A stretch of 5,477 bases of DNA, from contig DETX01000011.1 in the NCBI GenBank assembly GCA_002362145.1, positions 2,605 through 8,081 on the forward strand, in the 5' to 3' direction. Origin of the DNA: Clostridiales bacterium UBA3277 (GTDB lineage: Bacteria > Bacillota > Clostridia > Oscillospirales > Oscillospiraceae). Positions 5,457 to 5,477 of the stretch are shown in pieces; the first letter of the stretch is position 1, and each line of letters starts with the position of its first letter. The translations under genes were made by a program, and so were the position numbers. The notes beneath the pieces are model-generated. The model was given only the letters and a program-made list of their open reading frames with translations, was not told the DNA's origin and did not search any database.

Positions 5457-5477
5457 TGTGCTTTATACTGATATTCA

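Noticed and set aside
5461..5477. Possible -10 box (TATAAA on the minus strand) for eutB
   Set aside because: No -35 region can be assessed at the window edge, and an AT-rich hexamer alone is weak evidence.
5316..5477. Cobalamin riboswitch or ANTAR (EutV) antitermination hairpins upstream of eutB
   Set aside because: No B12-box-like sequence and no pair of small stems with the expected hexaloop followed by a terminator could be recognised; the stems present match a dispersed repeat better.

Overview
The window holds a block of an ethanolamine-utilization (eut) bacterial-microcompartment operon, all on the minus strand. In transcription order (high to low coordinates) it reads: eutB (ethanolamine ammonia-lyase large subunit), a CoA-acylating aldehyde dehydrogenase (eutE role), pduL/eutD-type phosphotransacylase, a small conserved BMC-operon protein of unknown function, eutN (pentameric shell vertex protein), and eutH (ethanolamine transporter, cut by the left edge of the window). 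The plus-strand open frames are shadows created by the high GC content. No tRNA, rRNA, CRISPR array, transposase or phage gene was seen.

The DNA is strongly GC-rich, with G or C at most third codon positions. The intergenic spacers contain AT-rich palindromic repeats of the NATTNATTCATT type, plus a GC-rich repeat that translates as RPRYARPPSPEGRALGRG. I associate such repeats with GC-rich gut Firmicutes of the Oscillospiraceae type (Flavonifractor/Oscillibacter-like). The gene content (a PduL-type rather than Pta-type phosphotransacylase, and the extra small protein next to eutN) also fits a Firmicutes eut locus. The taxonomic placement is an inference.

Layout: 5316-5477 is a composite inverted-repeat leader in front of eutB. 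eutB (5315-3951) is followed by a 78-nt gap holding a palindromic repeat. The aldehyde dehydrogenase (3872-2442), pduL (2430-1822), the small protein (1825-1430) and eutN (1433-1194) form a tight unit with an 11-nt gap and then two 4-nt ATGA overlaps, suggesting translational coupling. A MITE-like element of about 122 bp with a strong central hairpin separates eutN from eutH (1065 to beyond base 1) and supplies the stop codon of eutN.

Together the genes import ethanolamine (EutH), split it to acetaldehyde and ammonia (EutB with its partner EutC), oxidise acetaldehyde to acetyl-CoA, and convert that to acetyl-phosphate (PduL) inside a shell whose vertices EutN closes. Notable features are the absence of eutC and the hexameric shell genes between eutB and the dehydrogenase, a 25-nt exact inverted match shared by the two AT-rich elements, and candidate encapsulation helices at the N-terminus of PduL and the C-terminus of the dehydrogenase.
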